The position numbers and the translations under genes are program-made. From positions 309,347-373,346 of the forward strand of contig NZ_STFF01000001.1 of assembly GCF_004834005.1 (NCBI RefSeq): DNA of 64,000 nt, in the 5' to 3' direction. Position 1 is the first letter of the stretch; each line of letters starts with the position of its first letter. Origin of the DNA: Niastella caeni (GTDB lineage: Bacteria; Bacteroidota; Bacteroidia; Chitinophagales; Chitinophagaceae). Below the pieces are notes generated by a model, which was not told the DNA's origin, did not search any database, and saw nothing but the letters and a program-made list of their open reading frames with translations. This document shows, piece by piece, positions 35,092-44,408 of this stretch.

Positions 35092-35896
35092 ATATCGTTG
35101 GCTGCACAGGGACCAACGACAATTGCATGTTGGAAACTGTTTCAGAATGACCCAGGAACAGGTAGCCGCCCGGTTTTAATTTCTCAGCCAGTTTATTGAT
35201 CACTGTACACTGGGTTGTTTTATCAAAATAGATGAGTACGTTGCGGCAGAAAATAACATCAAACTTACCGTACACATCATAATCCTCATCCATCAGGTTA
35301 AGGCGTTTGAATTCCGTTCTGCCTCTGAGCGCCGCGTTTATCCGGATGGTTTGTTTTGCGCGGTCTTTACTCCGTAACAAATATTTTTTCCGCAACCACA
35401 TAGGAATATCGGCAATCCGCTCCTCGGTGTACACAGCTTCTGCAGCTTTCGATAACATGGTTAACGAAACGTCTGTACCGGTAATGCGGTAACTGGTACC
35501 GTTTACCATTTCTGTAAATTCATTCAACACCATGGCAAGCGTATACACTTCTTCCCCGCTTGAACAACCTGCGCTCCATACGTTTATTTCCTTATAGCCA
35601 TTCCAGCCTTCACAGAGTTCGGGTAAGGCGTATTGCGTTAGAAATTCGAAATGGGAAGGCTCCCTGAAAAAGTCGGTCTTGTTGGTGGTTACCACATCAA
35701 TCATGTGCAGCATCTCCTGCTCCAACCCTTCATCGCTGAATAAAAAATCGCAATATTCCTTATACGACGACATATGTAGCGCAGTGAGTCTTTTTTGCAG
35801 CCTGCACTCCAGCATTACCTTTTTCTCAGCCGGCATTTTTATGCCATAGGCATTATTTATATAAGTACTTAGCCGGTTAAAATCGCGCGTTGTCAT
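35069..35896 (-). CDS. cheR: Chemotaxis protein methyltransferase CheR
   Basis: SAM-dependent methyltransferase that methylates glutamates of chemoreceptors. CheR N-terminal helical domain at 1-75, then the catalytic domain: VVTTNKTDFFREPSHFEFL, INVWSAGCSSGEEVYTLAMVLNEF (SAM loop), YRITGTDVSLTMLSKA, FDVIFCRNVLIYFDKTTQ, LKPGGYLFLGHSETV. Last gene of the cheY-cheA-cheW-mcp-cheR run, 31 bases after the receptor gene. No cheB methylesterase is in the cluster. Confidence 0.93.
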   Translation of the reverse strand: MTTRDFNRLSTYINNAYGIKMPAEKKVMLECRLQKRLTALHMSSYKEYCDFLFSDEGLEQEMLHMIDVVTTNKTDFFREPSHFEFLTQYALPELCEGWNGYKEINVWSAGCSSGEEVYTLAMVLNEFTEMVNGTSYRITGTDVSLTMLSKAAEAVYTEERIADIPMWLRKKYLLRSKDRAKQTIRINAALRGRTEFKRLNLMDEDYDVYGKFDVIFCRNVLIYFDKTTQCTVINKLAEKLKPGGYLFLGHSETVSNMQLSLVPVQPTILKKLSHQ

Positions 35897-35927
35897 TTTC
35901 TGCTATTTACTTTTCAAACCTCGCTCA

Positions 35928-37712
35928 TTAATATTGCTCGTAATCGTTATCCAGCCGATCGCCTTTTTTGCCAGGTATAGCCACTTTGTGGCCATTTTGC
36001 TTTGCCATTTCGGGTTTATGATTCAACAGGTGACCGTTTATGACCGGTTGTTTTTTAAAGCCTGTGTGCAATACAGATTTATAATTCCTGTGCTCACCGA
36101 TCCTGAAAAAATCTACCGCCTGCTTCAATTGTTCGGCCTGCACCATCAGCTCTTCAGAGCTGGCGGCTATTTCTTCCGATACGGCTGCATTTTGCTGTAT
36201 CACATTATTTAACTGCTGCAGCGCATTGTTTATTTGTTCTGAATTTACCGTTTGTTCTTTGCCTGAGATACTTATCTCTTTAACCAGCGCAGCCGTTTTC
36301 TCAATATCCGGCGCTATCTCTTCCAGCAATTTACCCGATCTGCCAGCGATATCGATGCCTGATGAAGAAAGCCCGTTGATCTCATTGGCAGCGGCCTGAC
36401 TTCTTTCAGCCAGCTTTTTTACTTCCGCAGCTACTACGGCAAATCCTTTACCCTGCTCACCGGCACGGGCCGCCTCAATGGCGGCATTCAATGCCAGCAG
36501 GTTGGTTTGCCGGGCTATTTCACCTATGATAGTGATCTTACTGGTGATTTCTTTCATCGATACTTCGGTACTGTTCACGGCTTTGTTGCTCTCTGTAATA
36601 TCAATGGCCGCTTTGGCTGCTATTTTTTCCGTAGTAAAGGCATGCTCATTATTCTGCTGAATATTGGCCGCCATTTCTTCCATAGAGGAAGCCACTTCTT
36701 CGGCTGAGGCAGCCTGTTCGGTAGCACCGGAGCTCATCATTTGCGAGGCAGCGCTTAACTGCTGACTGGCCGAGGCAATGGTATCGGCGCCCGACATAAT
36801 GCCGTTCACAATATCACGCAAGCGCAGCACCATGTTTTGCAGGGCGGTTTCCAGTTCTCCTTCCGGCTTTTTATTTACATCTACCGTTAAGTCGCCTTCA
36901 GAAACTTTTTTTGCAATGGCCACACTTGCCTGTAGCTTCAACGTTGTTTTATTGATCTGGTCTAACACCTTTCCTATTTCATCTTTATTGTAATCTGTTA
37001 TCTGGGTGCTAAAATCGCCTATGGCCAGCTTTTGCATGGCCACATTGGCTTTTTGCACCGATTTGGAAATGGTAGAAATGATAACATACAACATGGCGAT
37101 CTTAGCCAGCAGGATGATAGCGAAAATGATCAGCATATTGCGGCGGCCTTTTATATACAGCACTTTGGTATTTGCCTCAATGTTTGCCAGATCAGCCTTA
37201 TTATATTGGATCATCCTGTTCAAAATGGCGGTAGCTTCTTCAACAGTGCCAATTGATTCATTGATGATAATATTGTAAGCCTCGGCATTGCTTTGCGTTG
37301 TATTTACTTCGCTGGCCAGGTGCTTCACTTTATTATAATCATCCAGGTACTGTTTCCACTTCAACTGAAAAACGTCAAAGTCTTTTTTTCCTTCCTCATC
37401 CAGGATCGGCTTTAATTCATTCATGTGCTGATCAATTTCAAGCAATGTATGATCGGCCTTTTCCCGCAATGCTTTCAATTTGCTGTTATCATGCACGATG
37501 TACATTTCCTTTTCGGTTTTGGAAATAAACTGCACATCGGCTGCCAGTTTGCCCGACAGCTCAATGCGCTTGGTATGGGTTGAAATAACCGTTTTAACCC
37601 ATTCATTTAATTCATGGCTGTTATTATTGGCGAAATAAAAAATAGTTCCAGATAATACGATCATTATTACCGAAGAAATAAACAATCGCTTTTTTAAGGT
37701 TAGCGCTCTCAT
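35928..37712 (-). CDS. Methyl-accepting chemotaxis protein
   Basis: Chemoreceptor. First membrane segment at about 10-27 ([19 protein letters not shown]), a four-helix-bundle (4HB_MCP-like) sensor at about 30-185, second membrane segment at about 192-213 ([20 protein letters not shown]), HAMP region about 215-265 ([28 protein letters not shown]) with a second HAMP-like stretch after it, and the cytoplasmic signalling hairpin whose tip is [40 protein letters not shown]. The ligand is unknown. It is encoded between cheW and cheR. Confidence 0.93.
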   Translation of the reverse strand: MRALTLKKRLFISSVIMIVLSGTIFYFANNNSHELNEWVKTVISTHTKRIELSGKLAADVQFISKTEKEMYIVHDNSKLKALREKADHTLLEIDQHMNELKPILDEEGKKDFDVFQLKWKQYLDDYNKVKHLASEVNTTQSNAEAYNIIINESIGTVEEATAILNRMIQYNKADLANIEANTKVLYIKGRRNMLIIFAIILLAKIAMLYVIISTISKSVQKANVAMQKLAIGDFSTQITDYNKDEIGKVLDQINKTTLKLQASVAIAKKVSEGDLTVDVNKKPEGELETALQNMVLRLRDIVNGIMSGADTIASASQQLSAASQMMSSGATEQAASAEEVASSMEEMAANIQQNNEHAFTTEKIAAKAAIDITESNKAVNSTEVSMKEITSKITIIGEIARQTNLLALNAAIEAARAGEQGKGFAVVAAEVKKLAERSQAAANEINGLSSSGIDIAGRSGKLLEEIAPDIEKTAALVKEISISGKEQTVNSEQINNALQQLNNVIQQNAAVSEEIAASSEELMVQAEQLKQAVDFFRIGEHRNYKSVLHTGFKKQPVINGHLLNHKPEMAKQNGHKVAIPGKKGDRLDNDYEQY

Positions 37713-37754
37713 GGTTGAAGGTTAAAGGGTGTTATGTTTTAAGGGTATGAATTT

Positions 37755-38231
37755 TTAATTAACAGCGGCCAATGCGATCAATTCATCTGCTGCAAAAACT
37801 TTATCGGGATCTACGATCATGGCAAAGTCGTTGCCGGTTTTTCCCATGCCAACGATGAGATCATTATTGCAAAAAGCGCCGATAGCCGGTGCGGGTTGAA
37901 TGGCGTTTTCAGGTATTTCAAGCACTTCTTTTACCGAATCTACCAGCACCCCTACCAATAAAGGTTCTTTACCAAAGCCAATACCAACCACAATAATGCA
38001 ACTGTTTATGGTAAAAGGCGCATCAGCCATGCCGAACTTAATGCGTGCATCTATAACAGGCAGTATATTCCCCCGCAGGTTAATGACGCCACGCATGTAC
38101 GCCGGCGACATAGGCACTTTCACAATGGGTTTTATTTCCAGTATTTCAAGCACCTTGTTTACCCGGATGGCAAACAGCTCTTTATCGAGTGTAAAGGTTA
38201 AATACGAGTCAGCTTGCTGCTGTAAGTTCAT
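37755..38231 (-). CDS. cheW: Chemotaxis coupling protein CheW
   Basis: Scaffold joining receptor and CheA. CheW fold: YLTFTLDKELFAIRVNKVLEILE, PAYMRGVINLRGNILPVIDARIKFG, CIIVVGIG, VGVLVDSVKEVLEIP. The ATG at 38231 gives 158 residues and a 23-base overlap with the end of cheA; another ATG at 38264 would give 11 more residues and a longer overlap. Either way it is translationally coupled to cheA. Confidence 0.92.
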   Translation of the reverse strand: MNLQQQADSYLTFTLDKELFAIRVNKVLEILEIKPIVKVPMSPAYMRGVINLRGNILPVIDARIKFGMADAPFTINSCIIVVGIGFGKEPLLVGVLVDSVKEVLEIPENAIQPAPAIGAFCNNDLIVGMGKTGNDFAMIVDPDKVFAADELIALAAVN

Positions 38232-39855
38232 ATCGTCCTGTTTTTTTATTGAAAAACTGTTCAATTACATTATTTGTATCCAGCACCAGCGCAATGTTGC
38301 CATCGCCTAAAATGGTGGCGCCCGTAACAATATCGAGGTGATTGAAGTATTGTCCCAGCGGTTTTAACACTGCCTGAAATTTGCCGGCAATAATATCAAC
38401 CAGTAAACCGATCTTTTTTTCGCTATACTGCACCACCACTATTTCTTTGCCGGGCATTGAAGATGCCTGCCCCGCCAGTTCGTGTTGTAAATTGATGAAC
38501 GGAATTACCTGGTCATCTATCACTATGGTATTGGAGAAGGTGTTCAGGAGTTGCACCGAAGACAATTCCTGGCAAATATCTACTGCCGACAACGGGATCA
38601 CGTAATCAGCCCCATTCACTTTTACCAGCAACCCATCAATGATAGATAAGGTAATGGGCAATTGAATGGTAACGGTAGTGCCCGCGTTTTCGGTAGAATG
38701 GATGGCCACCTGGCCTTTAATATCGGCAATGCGGCGTTTAACCACATCCATGCCCACCCCACGGCCAGATGTTTCGGTAATTTGTTCAGCGGTTGAAAAG
38801 CCCGGTACAAAAACCAGTTGCAGCAATTCTTTATCGCTCAACACATCGTTCTCACCGATCAATCCCTGTTTAATGGCCTTGCTTCTGATCTTTTCTTTAT
38901 TCATGCCTTTGCCATCATCCTGTATTTCCAGGTACACATGCGCACCGGCGCAATAGGCCCGCAACACAATGCGACCGTGCCGCGGTTTACCGTTCTGCTC
39001 TCTTACAGCCGGCTCTTCAATGCCATGGTCGATGCTGTTCCGCAGCAAATGCATTAAGGGATCCTGCAATCCCTCCATAATATTTTTGTCGAGTTCTGTT
39101 TCGGTTCCTTCCGTTATAAAATCTATTTCTTTGTGAAGCTCAGAAGCCAGGTCACGCACCAGCCGGTGAAAGGGCGTTACCATATTTTCAACCGGCACCA
39201 GGCACATGCTAAAAGCGTTATCGCGAATGCGGGTAGAAATTTTTTCGAGGCTTTCAGCAGCCGCTAACAGATCGGGTTGCGGATGTTCGCTGGTAAGCAC
39301 GCTTAATTTGGCCTGCAGCGTGATCAGTTCGGTTACCAGGCTCATCATGGTGTCCAATCTTTCCACCGGCACCCGGATGCCTGAAATGATCGCTTTTCTT
39401 TTAGGCGCCTCACTTATTCTCTCGTGGCTATCCACGGCCTGGCCTTCACAGGCAACTATAGATCGATGATCATTACCCATGTTTGTAATGATCGTTAGAA
39501 TATCAGTTGTTAAGGATTCATGAATTTGTTTATTGGCATCGCTCAACTGTTTGTTACTATTTAACAAAACAGATAAATGATCTAAAGAAGCCAGGGTAAT
39601 ATTGATGATGGGGGCAGTAACTTTTATCTTTTCCGCCCGCACGAATTCATAAATAGCTTCCAGGTGGTGCGTGAAATCGGCAATCACTTTGAAGCCCATC
39701 ATAGCGCTGTTCCCTTTCAGGGTATGCAAACTGCGAAACACCTGCTGCACCAGCGACACGTCATCAGGATGTGTTTCCAGCAACAACAAGCCCTGTTCCA
39801 TGTCGGCAATCAGCTCCAGGGCCTCACTTGTATATTTAGCTTCAAACGGGTTCAT
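38209..39855 (-). CDS. cheA: Chemotaxis histidine kinase CheA
   Basis: Class II histidine kinase of chemotaxis. HPt (P1) domain with phospho-His in FRSLHTLKGNSAMMGF near residue 44; dimerisation helices (IRVPVERLDTMMSLVTELITLQAKLS); ATPase P4 with HLLRNSIDHGIEEPAVR, VYLEIQDDGKGMNKEKI and SGRGVGMDVVKRRI; CheW-like P5 from about 405 (IDGLLVKVNGADYVIPLSAVDIC). At 548 residues it lacks a recognisable P2 CheY-binding domain, so it is a short form. Its start codon follows directly after the cheY stop. Confidence 0.94.
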   Translation of the reverse strand: MNPFEAKYTSEALELIADMEQGLLLLETHPDDVSLVQQVFRSLHTLKGNSAMMGFKVIADFTHHLEAIYEFVRAEKIKVTAPIINITLASLDHLSVLLNSNKQLSDANKQIHESLTTDILTIITNMGNDHRSIVACEGQAVDSHERISEAPKRKAIISGIRVPVERLDTMMSLVTELITLQAKLSVLTSEHPQPDLLAAAESLEKISTRIRDNAFSMCLVPVENMVTPFHRLVRDLASELHKEIDFITEGTETELDKNIMEGLQDPLMHLLRNSIDHGIEEPAVREQNGKPRHGRIVLRAYCAGAHVYLEIQDDGKGMNKEKIRSKAIKQGLIGENDVLSDKELLQLVFVPGFSTAEQITETSGRGVGMDVVKRRIADIKGQVAIHSTENAGTTVTIQLPITLSIIDGLLVKVNGADYVIPLSAVDICQELSSVQLLNTFSNTIVIDDQVIPFINLQHELAGQASSMPGKEIVVVQYSEKKIGLLVDIIAGKFQAVLKPLGQYFNHLDIVTGATILGDGNIALVLDTNNVIEQFFNKKTGRYELTAAS

Positions 39856-40218
39856 TTAACCGATCATTTGTTTAACCGTGGAAACAAGTTGTTCGCTTAC
39901 CAGATCTTTCGACAGTAAAGCGGTAGCGCCGGAACGCTTCAAATAGTCGGCATCGTTAGTGTTATGCGAATCGAATAATACGATGGGAATATGATGGTAG
40001 GCGGCCTGCAGGCGAATGGAATTAATAAGGTCCAGGCCATCCATGTTAGGCATGTTCAGGTCGGTGATCACGAGGTCGATATGCTGGCCATCAAAATGCT
40101 TTAACGCATCTTTACCATCGATACCGGCCAGGGTGGTATATCCTTCCTGTTCCAGGGTAAACCGGATCATTTGCACAACAAAATCGGAGTCGTCAACTAT
40201 CAGCACGGTTTTATTCAT
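39856..40218 (-). CDS. cheY: CheY-like single-domain response regulator
   Basis: A 120-residue receiver domain: VLIVDDSDF (acidic pair), phospho-acceptor Asp53 in LVITDLNMPNMDG, switch residues in PIVLFDSHNTND and Lys in LLSKDLVSEQL. There is no output domain. It is the first gene of the chemotaxis run and abuts cheA with no gap. It should be the CheA target; what it acts on (a gliding or pilus motor) is not seen. Confidence 0.9.
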   Translation of the reverse strand: MNKTVLIVDDSDFVVQMIRFTLEQEGYTTLAGIDGKDALKHFDGQHIDLVITDLNMPNMDGLDLINSIRLQAAYHHIPIVLFDSHNTNDADYLKRSGATALLSKDLVSEQLVSTVKQMIG

Positions 40219-40227
40219 AACAATAAG

Positions 40228-40350
40228 ATTTGGATTTTATCAGGATCAGCGGCCACCAATGGCAAAGCTGCCTCCTTAGTAAACGCGATTGAAGGCGGCG
40301 GCACATGTTATGATGCACCCAATATCAGCTGGTTACAGGTTTATATGTAG
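40228..40350 (+). pseudogene. Possible C-terminal coding remnant
   Basis: A plus-strand frame here reads like the end of a secreted protein (contains AIEGGGTCYDAPNISWLQV, stop at 40348) but has no start and no upstream partner; it begins beside the cheY start on the other strand. It may be a leftover of a deleted gene or chance. Confidence 0.2.
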
Positions 40351-40425
40351 AGGAGCAATATTTAACTACTAAAGAAGCAGGTTGTATAAACGCAGATGGG
40401 CAGGCAGCAGCAGAAAGCGAACACG

Positions 40426-41106
40426 TTATATTTGTTTCGTAATGACCGACACAACACTAAAGATGGCCAGAATATCGTCCATCTTCCGGGTTATTTCAGG
40501 GTACTCTTCATTTTCAGCGGCAAGGATGATGCTGTTATTTTCAGCAGCAGGCCGCACTCTTCTCAGGATGCCGGTATGGTTCTTATCAACAATGTAATAA
40601 TAGTAACCCGCATTGATGATTTTAGTGAACCGCAACTTTTTAATGGCAACCAGGTCAGTGCTTTTGAATTTTGGTTCCATACTATTACCGGTAACCGGTA
40701 TAACACCATCAACTTCACCTATAACGGGCGCTTCAAATCGCCACGCAACCAGTACGGGTTGCTCATTGATGGCAATAATGGAACCAGGAGCGGCATTTTT
40801 AAAGATAGGCAAAGGGGCCTCATCCTGTGAAAGAAAGATACCGGTAAATAAAGAGGAGGAAGGTGGTTGAAACGAGTTATCGGAGCCGTTAGATCTTGGA
40901 TCCTGGAGAACATGATCGGGCAGGTTCTCCATTTTTTCCATGTAATCGATGAGCTTATTATACAAGGTAATATCACTGGGCTTGGTACCCTTTTCCCACT
41001 TGTACAGGTTCTCTTTGGAAATACCAGTGGCAGCGGCAATAGCCGGCATTTTTAAATTCTTACGGAGCCTGAAGTCCTTCAGTCTTTTACCAATAGTAGT
41101 ATCCAT
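40426..41106 (-). CDS. XRE-family repressor with S24-like C-terminal domain (copy 1)
   Basis: Helix-turn-helix at 1-60 (IGKRLKDFRLRKNLKMPAIA, GISKENLYKWEKGTKPSDI) and LexA/CI-like S24 domain at about 105-225. The Ser of the catalytic dyad is present (VTGNSMEP, Ser142), but where LexA has its Lys this protein has Arg (GILRRVRP, Arg182/183), so RecA-assisted self-cleavage may be lost. The C-terminal part would then only dimerise or bind a ligand. It is divergent from the small gene at 41211, with a perfect 14-bp palindrome between. It is a paralogue of the protein at 41647-42306. Confidence 0.88.
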   Translation of the reverse strand: MDTTIGKRLKDFRLRKNLKMPAIAAATGISKENLYKWEKGTKPSDITLYNKLIDYMEKMENLPDHVLQDPRSNGSDNSFQPPSSSLFTGIFLSQDEAPLPIFKNAAPGSIIAINEQPVLVAWRFEAPVIGEVDGVIPVTGNSMEPKFKSTDLVAIKKLRFTKIINAGYYYYIVDKNHTGILRRVRPAAENNSIILAAENEEYPEITRKMDDILAIFSVVSVITKQI

Positions 41107-41154
41107 TGATATTGATCAATTAAGTACAAAAATTACACTTTGCTTTACACTAAT

Positions 41155-41168
41155 TGGAAATATTTCCA
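41155..41168. promoter_or_regulatory. Candidate operator between repressor 1 and the divergent small gene
   Basis: TGGAAATATTTCCA is a perfect 14-bp palindrome, midway in the 104-base divergent region. It is itself framed by ACACTAA (41147) and TTAGTGT (41188), a 7-bp inverted repeat. These are good candidate binding sites for the XRE repressor. Confidence 0.5.
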
Positions 41169-41210
41169 TTATCTTTATACAGCAAATTTAGTGTATCAAA
41201 TTAACAAATA

Positions 41211-41420
41211 ATGAAACTAAGCCCAAAAGCATTAAAGGCTATCAATAATCCGGTCACCAGACGCCGCCTTATGGATGTTTTAGGATGTACGGAATTCACC
41301 ATTGCCCGGTATATTCAAAAGAACAGTGATAACCTTACCAAAGCTGCAGCCATGCAGGTAATAAGGGAAGTAACCGGGTTACCTGATGAAGAGATATTGG
41401 AAGTAGGCATAAATAAATAA
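41211..41420 (+). CDS. Small HTH-like protein divergent from repressor 1
   Basis: A 69-residue basic protein with a helical pattern NPVTRRRLMDVLGCTEFTIARYIQKN resembling a compact helix-turn-helix, followed by TKAAAMQVIREVTGLPDEEILEVG. Its place, divergent from a CI/LexA-like repressor, recalls a cro gene. A terminator directly after the stop supports a real, monocistronic gene. Confidence 0.75.
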   Translation: MKLSPKALKAINNPVTRRRLMDVLGCTEFTIARYIQKNSDNLTKAAAMQVIREVTGLPDEEILEVGINK

Positions 41421-41454
41421 AACAGGTCCAACTATTCCATTGAACCTGTTTTTT
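41419..41454 (+). terminator. Intrinsic terminator after the small HTH-like gene
   Basis: AAACAGGT pairs with ACCTGTTT (stem extended by CAA/TTG), followed by a T-run ending at 41454. Confidence 0.85.
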
Positions 41455-41646
41455 AAACACATTACACTCTCATTGGAAGTACGCAATTAAAATACACTTT
41501 ACCAGAGCATTTGGTAAATGATCAAGGATTTACTATTAATTAAAACAATTAAGCAATCCTGCTGTACTAAATCGAAGTAAAAAAAAGTTGTGCCGATAGG
41601 CTTATAAGGTAGTTCGAACGGCAATTTTAAGAAGTCGTTATGAATT

Positions 41647-42306
41647 TTAATATCTCAAAATACCGGCCGTTACGCGGAAAATGGCTTCAATTTGCTCCCA
41701 TTGCCGGTGGATTGGCGGATATTTTTCCTGGTTGAGGCTATCAGAAACCAGTTTTATGGTGTTGGGCAGATCGCCCTGGTAGATGCGTCTTATAAATCCC
41801 TGCCAGTTTTTATCAACAATGTAATAGTACTTGCCCCATTCGAGGATCCTGTAATCGATGAGGCGGATAAGCACTATGCGGCTGCCGTTGATGAACGTAG
41901 GCGCCATGCTATCTCCTGTAACTTCAATTACGCCTTCGCCTTCTCCCAGGAAGGGAGCATTTATCCGGTCAACAATAAGTTCCGGCTCATTGTCGCTAAA
42001 AATAATGGTACCAGCGGCGATGCGGCCTTCGGTTTGCGGAACAGCTATCCGTTTCCGGTTGAAGGGCAGCCTGAGGGTGGTGGGTTTTTGGTATTCGAGC
42101 AGGAGCTGTTCTTCTTCCAGTTTGTTTTCCATCTTATCGAGGTAGGACTTTAATCTGAAATATTCCTGAATATCACTGGGTTTGGTGCCTTTCTCCCATT
42201 TATACAGCGTTTCCCTGGCAATACCGGTAATGGCTGAAATGGTAGGCATTTTAATTTTCGACCTCTCTCTAAACTCTTTCAATCTTTTACCGATGTGCTG
42301 GTCCAT
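41647..42306 (-). CDS. XRE-family repressor with S24-like C-terminal domain (copy 2)
   Basis: Same architecture as the protein at 40426-41106: helix-turn-helix (IGKRLKEFRERSKIKMPTIS, GIARETLYKWEKGTKPSDI) and S24-like domain with VTGDSMAP (Ser133) and Arg173/174 in GFIRRIYQ where Lys is expected. The two are clear paralogues along their whole length, best conserved in the recognition helix region, so they may bind related sites. Upstream there is a 328-base region before the divergent small basic gene at 42635. Confidence 0.88.
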   Translation of the reverse strand: MDQHIGKRLKEFRERSKIKMPTISAITGIARETLYKWEKGTKPSDIQEYFRLKSYLDKMENKLEEEQLLLEYQKPTTLRLPFNRKRIAVPQTEGRIAAGTIIFSDNEPELIVDRINAPFLGEGEGVIEVTGDSMAPTFINGSRIVLIRLIDYRILEWGKYYYIVDKNWQGFIRRIYQGDLPNTIKLVSDSLNQEKYPPIHRQWEQIEAIFRVTAGILRY

Positions 42307-42634
42307 AAGAAAATAGATTTCTGATGATACTGACAGGTATCAATAGTTGGAAATTTCGACAATAAATTTTCGCAAACTGATGGAAAGTGGAATGTTGTAA
42401 ACAGAACGAAGCAACGGAATTGATCTTCCTCAAGAAAAAACTGAAAGCATGATGAATAATAGGTGAATTCCTCATTCAACGGAATACTTTCCATATCTTT
42501 AATTACTTTCCATTTAACAAATGTATTCAATAAACCATTTTCCATTACATGTGAATGCATTTTTTGATCAAGATCATATCCTACGAATATTACAATACAC
42601 TCAACACTTTTATCTAACATTTAAATTTGAAAAA

Positions 42635-42901
42635 ATGGTAAAGAGCAAATTGAACAAGCCGCCCAGGAACATTTTTATCGTGAGCTTACAAAGGGACAGT
42701 GGTATCACCAAGGCCCGGGAGAAGCGGGTTTTACAGGAGATCTTTCCTTGCCCGCTTTTGCCCGAAGAAAGCGATATTATCATTGTCGTAATTCCTTCCC
42801 CCGGTAGCACGAGGAGGCGAAAGATCATTCAAAAAGTTGGCGCACTAAAAAAAAGCAATCGCCGTTTGACAACGGTCGTGAAGCGATATATCTTAAATTA
42901 A
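42635..42901 (+). CDS. Small basic protein divergent from repressor 2
   Basis: An 88-residue protein rich in Lys and Arg (opens MVKSKLNKPPRNIFIVSLQ, ends TTVVKRYILN). I chose the ATG at 42635; the frame is open to 42521 but that part looks non-coding. A strong terminator 20 bases after the stop supports a real gene. Family not recognised; position mirrors the small gene next to repressor 1. Confidence 0.6.
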   Translation: MVKSKLNKPPRNIFIVSLQRDSGITKAREKRVLQEIFPCPLLPEESDIIIVVIPSPGSTRRRKIIQKVGALKKSNRRLTTVVKRYILN

Positions 42902-42921
42902 CCATTGAAAATGAAAAAATT

Positions 42922-42966
42922 AAGTATACCGGTCACGCCTAGCCAGAAAGTGGCCGGTATACTTTT
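42922..42966 (+). terminator. Intrinsic terminator after the small basic gene
   Basis: AAGTATACCGG pairs perfectly with CCGGTATACTT (11 bp, extended by CAC/GTG), followed by TTTT. Confidence 0.85.
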
Positions 42967-42989
42967 AATATTTAATTAAAAAAATGACC

Positions 42990-43020
42990 TTTATCGTTAG
43001 AAGAAAAAAAACTACATTTG
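42990..43020 (+). promoter_or_regulatory. Candidate promoter for the first AraC-type gene
   Basis: TACATTTG at 43013-43020 fits the TAnnTTTG -7 box, with a TTTA element 19 bases upstream. It would give a leader of about 135 bases before the gene at 43163. Confidence 0.5.
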
Positions 43021-43162
43021 ATTTAGTAGTGCCTCCTCACAGCCACACTTGTCCGTCCTTTTAAACGCACGCCCCGCTGGTATTTATATAGATATAGTGT
43101 ACAGATCCAATGCATCACAGAACGATATGCAATAAAATAAACCTTTATCTTAAAACTATCTT

Positions 43163-43540
43163 ATGAACCAGAAACGTTTGAGGAGTTCATTTCAGGAGAC
43201 CATTTATTCCATTAAAGACTACATTGATCAGCATCCGTTGGAGATTAAAACGATCTCAACGCTCATCCACAAAACACATTCACAAATCGGGATCAATTTG
43301 CTTCACCAGGGTTTTCGTCAGTTGTACGGAACAGGCATTAAGGAATACGAGATCAGGAAACGGCTGGAAGCTGCCGCCCACCTGCTGCAGGCAGATGAAT
43401 TGACCATGCAGGAGATCACGGCGAAATGCGGTTACAGTTCGCAAAGTTCGTTTGTACGGGCATTTAAAGATGTACATGGCATTACACCCGGACAATGGCG
43501 CAACCAGCATGCACCTTTGTTATTGCAGGAAGCGTGTTAA
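43163..43540 (+). CDS. Stand-alone AraC-type DNA-binding protein (copy 1)
   Basis: A 125-residue protein that is only the double helix-turn-helix of AraC: IKDYIDQHPLEIKTISTL...INLLHQGFRQLYGTGIKEYEIRKRLEAAAHLLQ, then MQEITAKCGYSSQSSFVRAFKDVHGITPGQWR. It lacks the sensor domain of full AraC regulators. A related protein lies at 44013, so they may be a duplicated pair. Targets unknown. Confidence 0.88.
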   Translation: MNQKRLRSSFQETIYSIKDYIDQHPLEIKTISTLIHKTHSQIGINLLHQGFRQLYGTGIKEYEIRKRLEAAAHLLQADELTMQEITAKCGYSSQSSFVRAFKDVHGITPGQWRNQHAPLLLQEAC

Positions 43541-44012
43541 TCACCACCACCCTACCATCATTATTTTAATTGTAATTACTGTTGCAGGCAGATCATGAAA
43601 AGGTTTGCCTGCACAGTATTTTAACAGGTATGCATAACAGTTAAATGAAACCAGATTAAAAACGAGATAACAAGGCAACGAGGTAGAAAGACAAAGAATA
43701 AAAAAGAGTGTGGTTTTGTATAAAAAAATTGCAAATAGCGAAAATCTACGGTTGTAAATTGCAGGTAGATAATTGATGAAGCAAGGGCAACGAAGGAAGG
43801 AGAAACTACAAGAAGAGAAAATAACCGATAGGAGCATATACCAATCAACAACAGCCTTTCTTGATCTATTATAGAAGGTTTTTAACAGTGGCTTGCTGTG
43901 CTGCCTTTTTTGTCTAATTAGGGCACCCTGCAGTGAGCAATATGAATAAGCAACGTAGGACCTGTTACCCGTTTACCCTACCTGATTTGTACACACTATT
44001 TGAGGTAGCACT
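43541..44012. other. 472-base gene-free stretch
   Basis: Between the two AraC-type genes. The longest open frame (minus strand, 98 codons, rich in Phe, Cys and Leu) looks like chance. No terminator or clear -7 box seen. Confidence 0.4.
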
Positions 44013-44408
44013 ATGCGTATAAAGTCGCCACAGGCAATATGTAACCAGGAAGCAACATTAACGATTAGGGAAGCCATTGAAGCCAACCCACTCAGCAGAA
44101 AAAGCATACAAGAGCTTGTACCCGGTATTTACATAGGGCGTAATCAACTACAAATATCTTTTAAGCAAATAACCGGAATGACCATTACGCATTTCAGGTT
44201 ATGCAAAAGAATGGAAGCAGCCAGGAATATATTAACCACTGGTGTTACTGTAAAAGAAGCCGCCTTCACCTGTGGCTATAAAAGGCAAAGTAACTTCAGC
44301 AGGGATTATAAGAATGTATTTGGCGTACCACCGATGGAGTGTATACGCAATCAATATGAACAAGAGATGAAAGTACTATCAATAGATCTTCTGAAGAAAG
44401 TGCAATAA
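44013..44408 (+). CDS. Stand-alone AraC-type DNA-binding protein (copy 2)
   Basis: A 131-residue AraC-type double helix-turn-helix: IREAIEANPLSRKSIQELV...NQLQISFKQITGMTITHFRLCKRMEAARNILTT, then VKEAAFTCGYKRQSNFSRDYKNVFGVPPMEC. No sensor domain. Same layout as the protein at 43163 but clearly diverged from it. Confidence 0.86.
   Translation: MRIKSPQAICNQEATLTIREAIEANPLSRKSIQELVPGIYIGRNQLQISFKQITGMTITHFRLCKRMEAARNILTTGVTVKEAAFTCGYKRQSNFSRDYKNVFGVPPMECIRNQYEQEMKVLSIDLLKKVQ

Noticed and set aside
42279..42620. 113-codon minus-strand frame upstream of repressor 2
   Set aside because: It overlaps the repressor start by 28 bases and would leave only 14 bases to the divergent gene at 42635, too few for two promoters; it more likely covers their regulatory region.
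43541..43837. 98-codon minus-strand frame rich in Phe, Cys and Leu
   Set aside because: Composition is that of antisense A+T-rich DNA; it ends against the AraC-type gene and has no coherent pattern.
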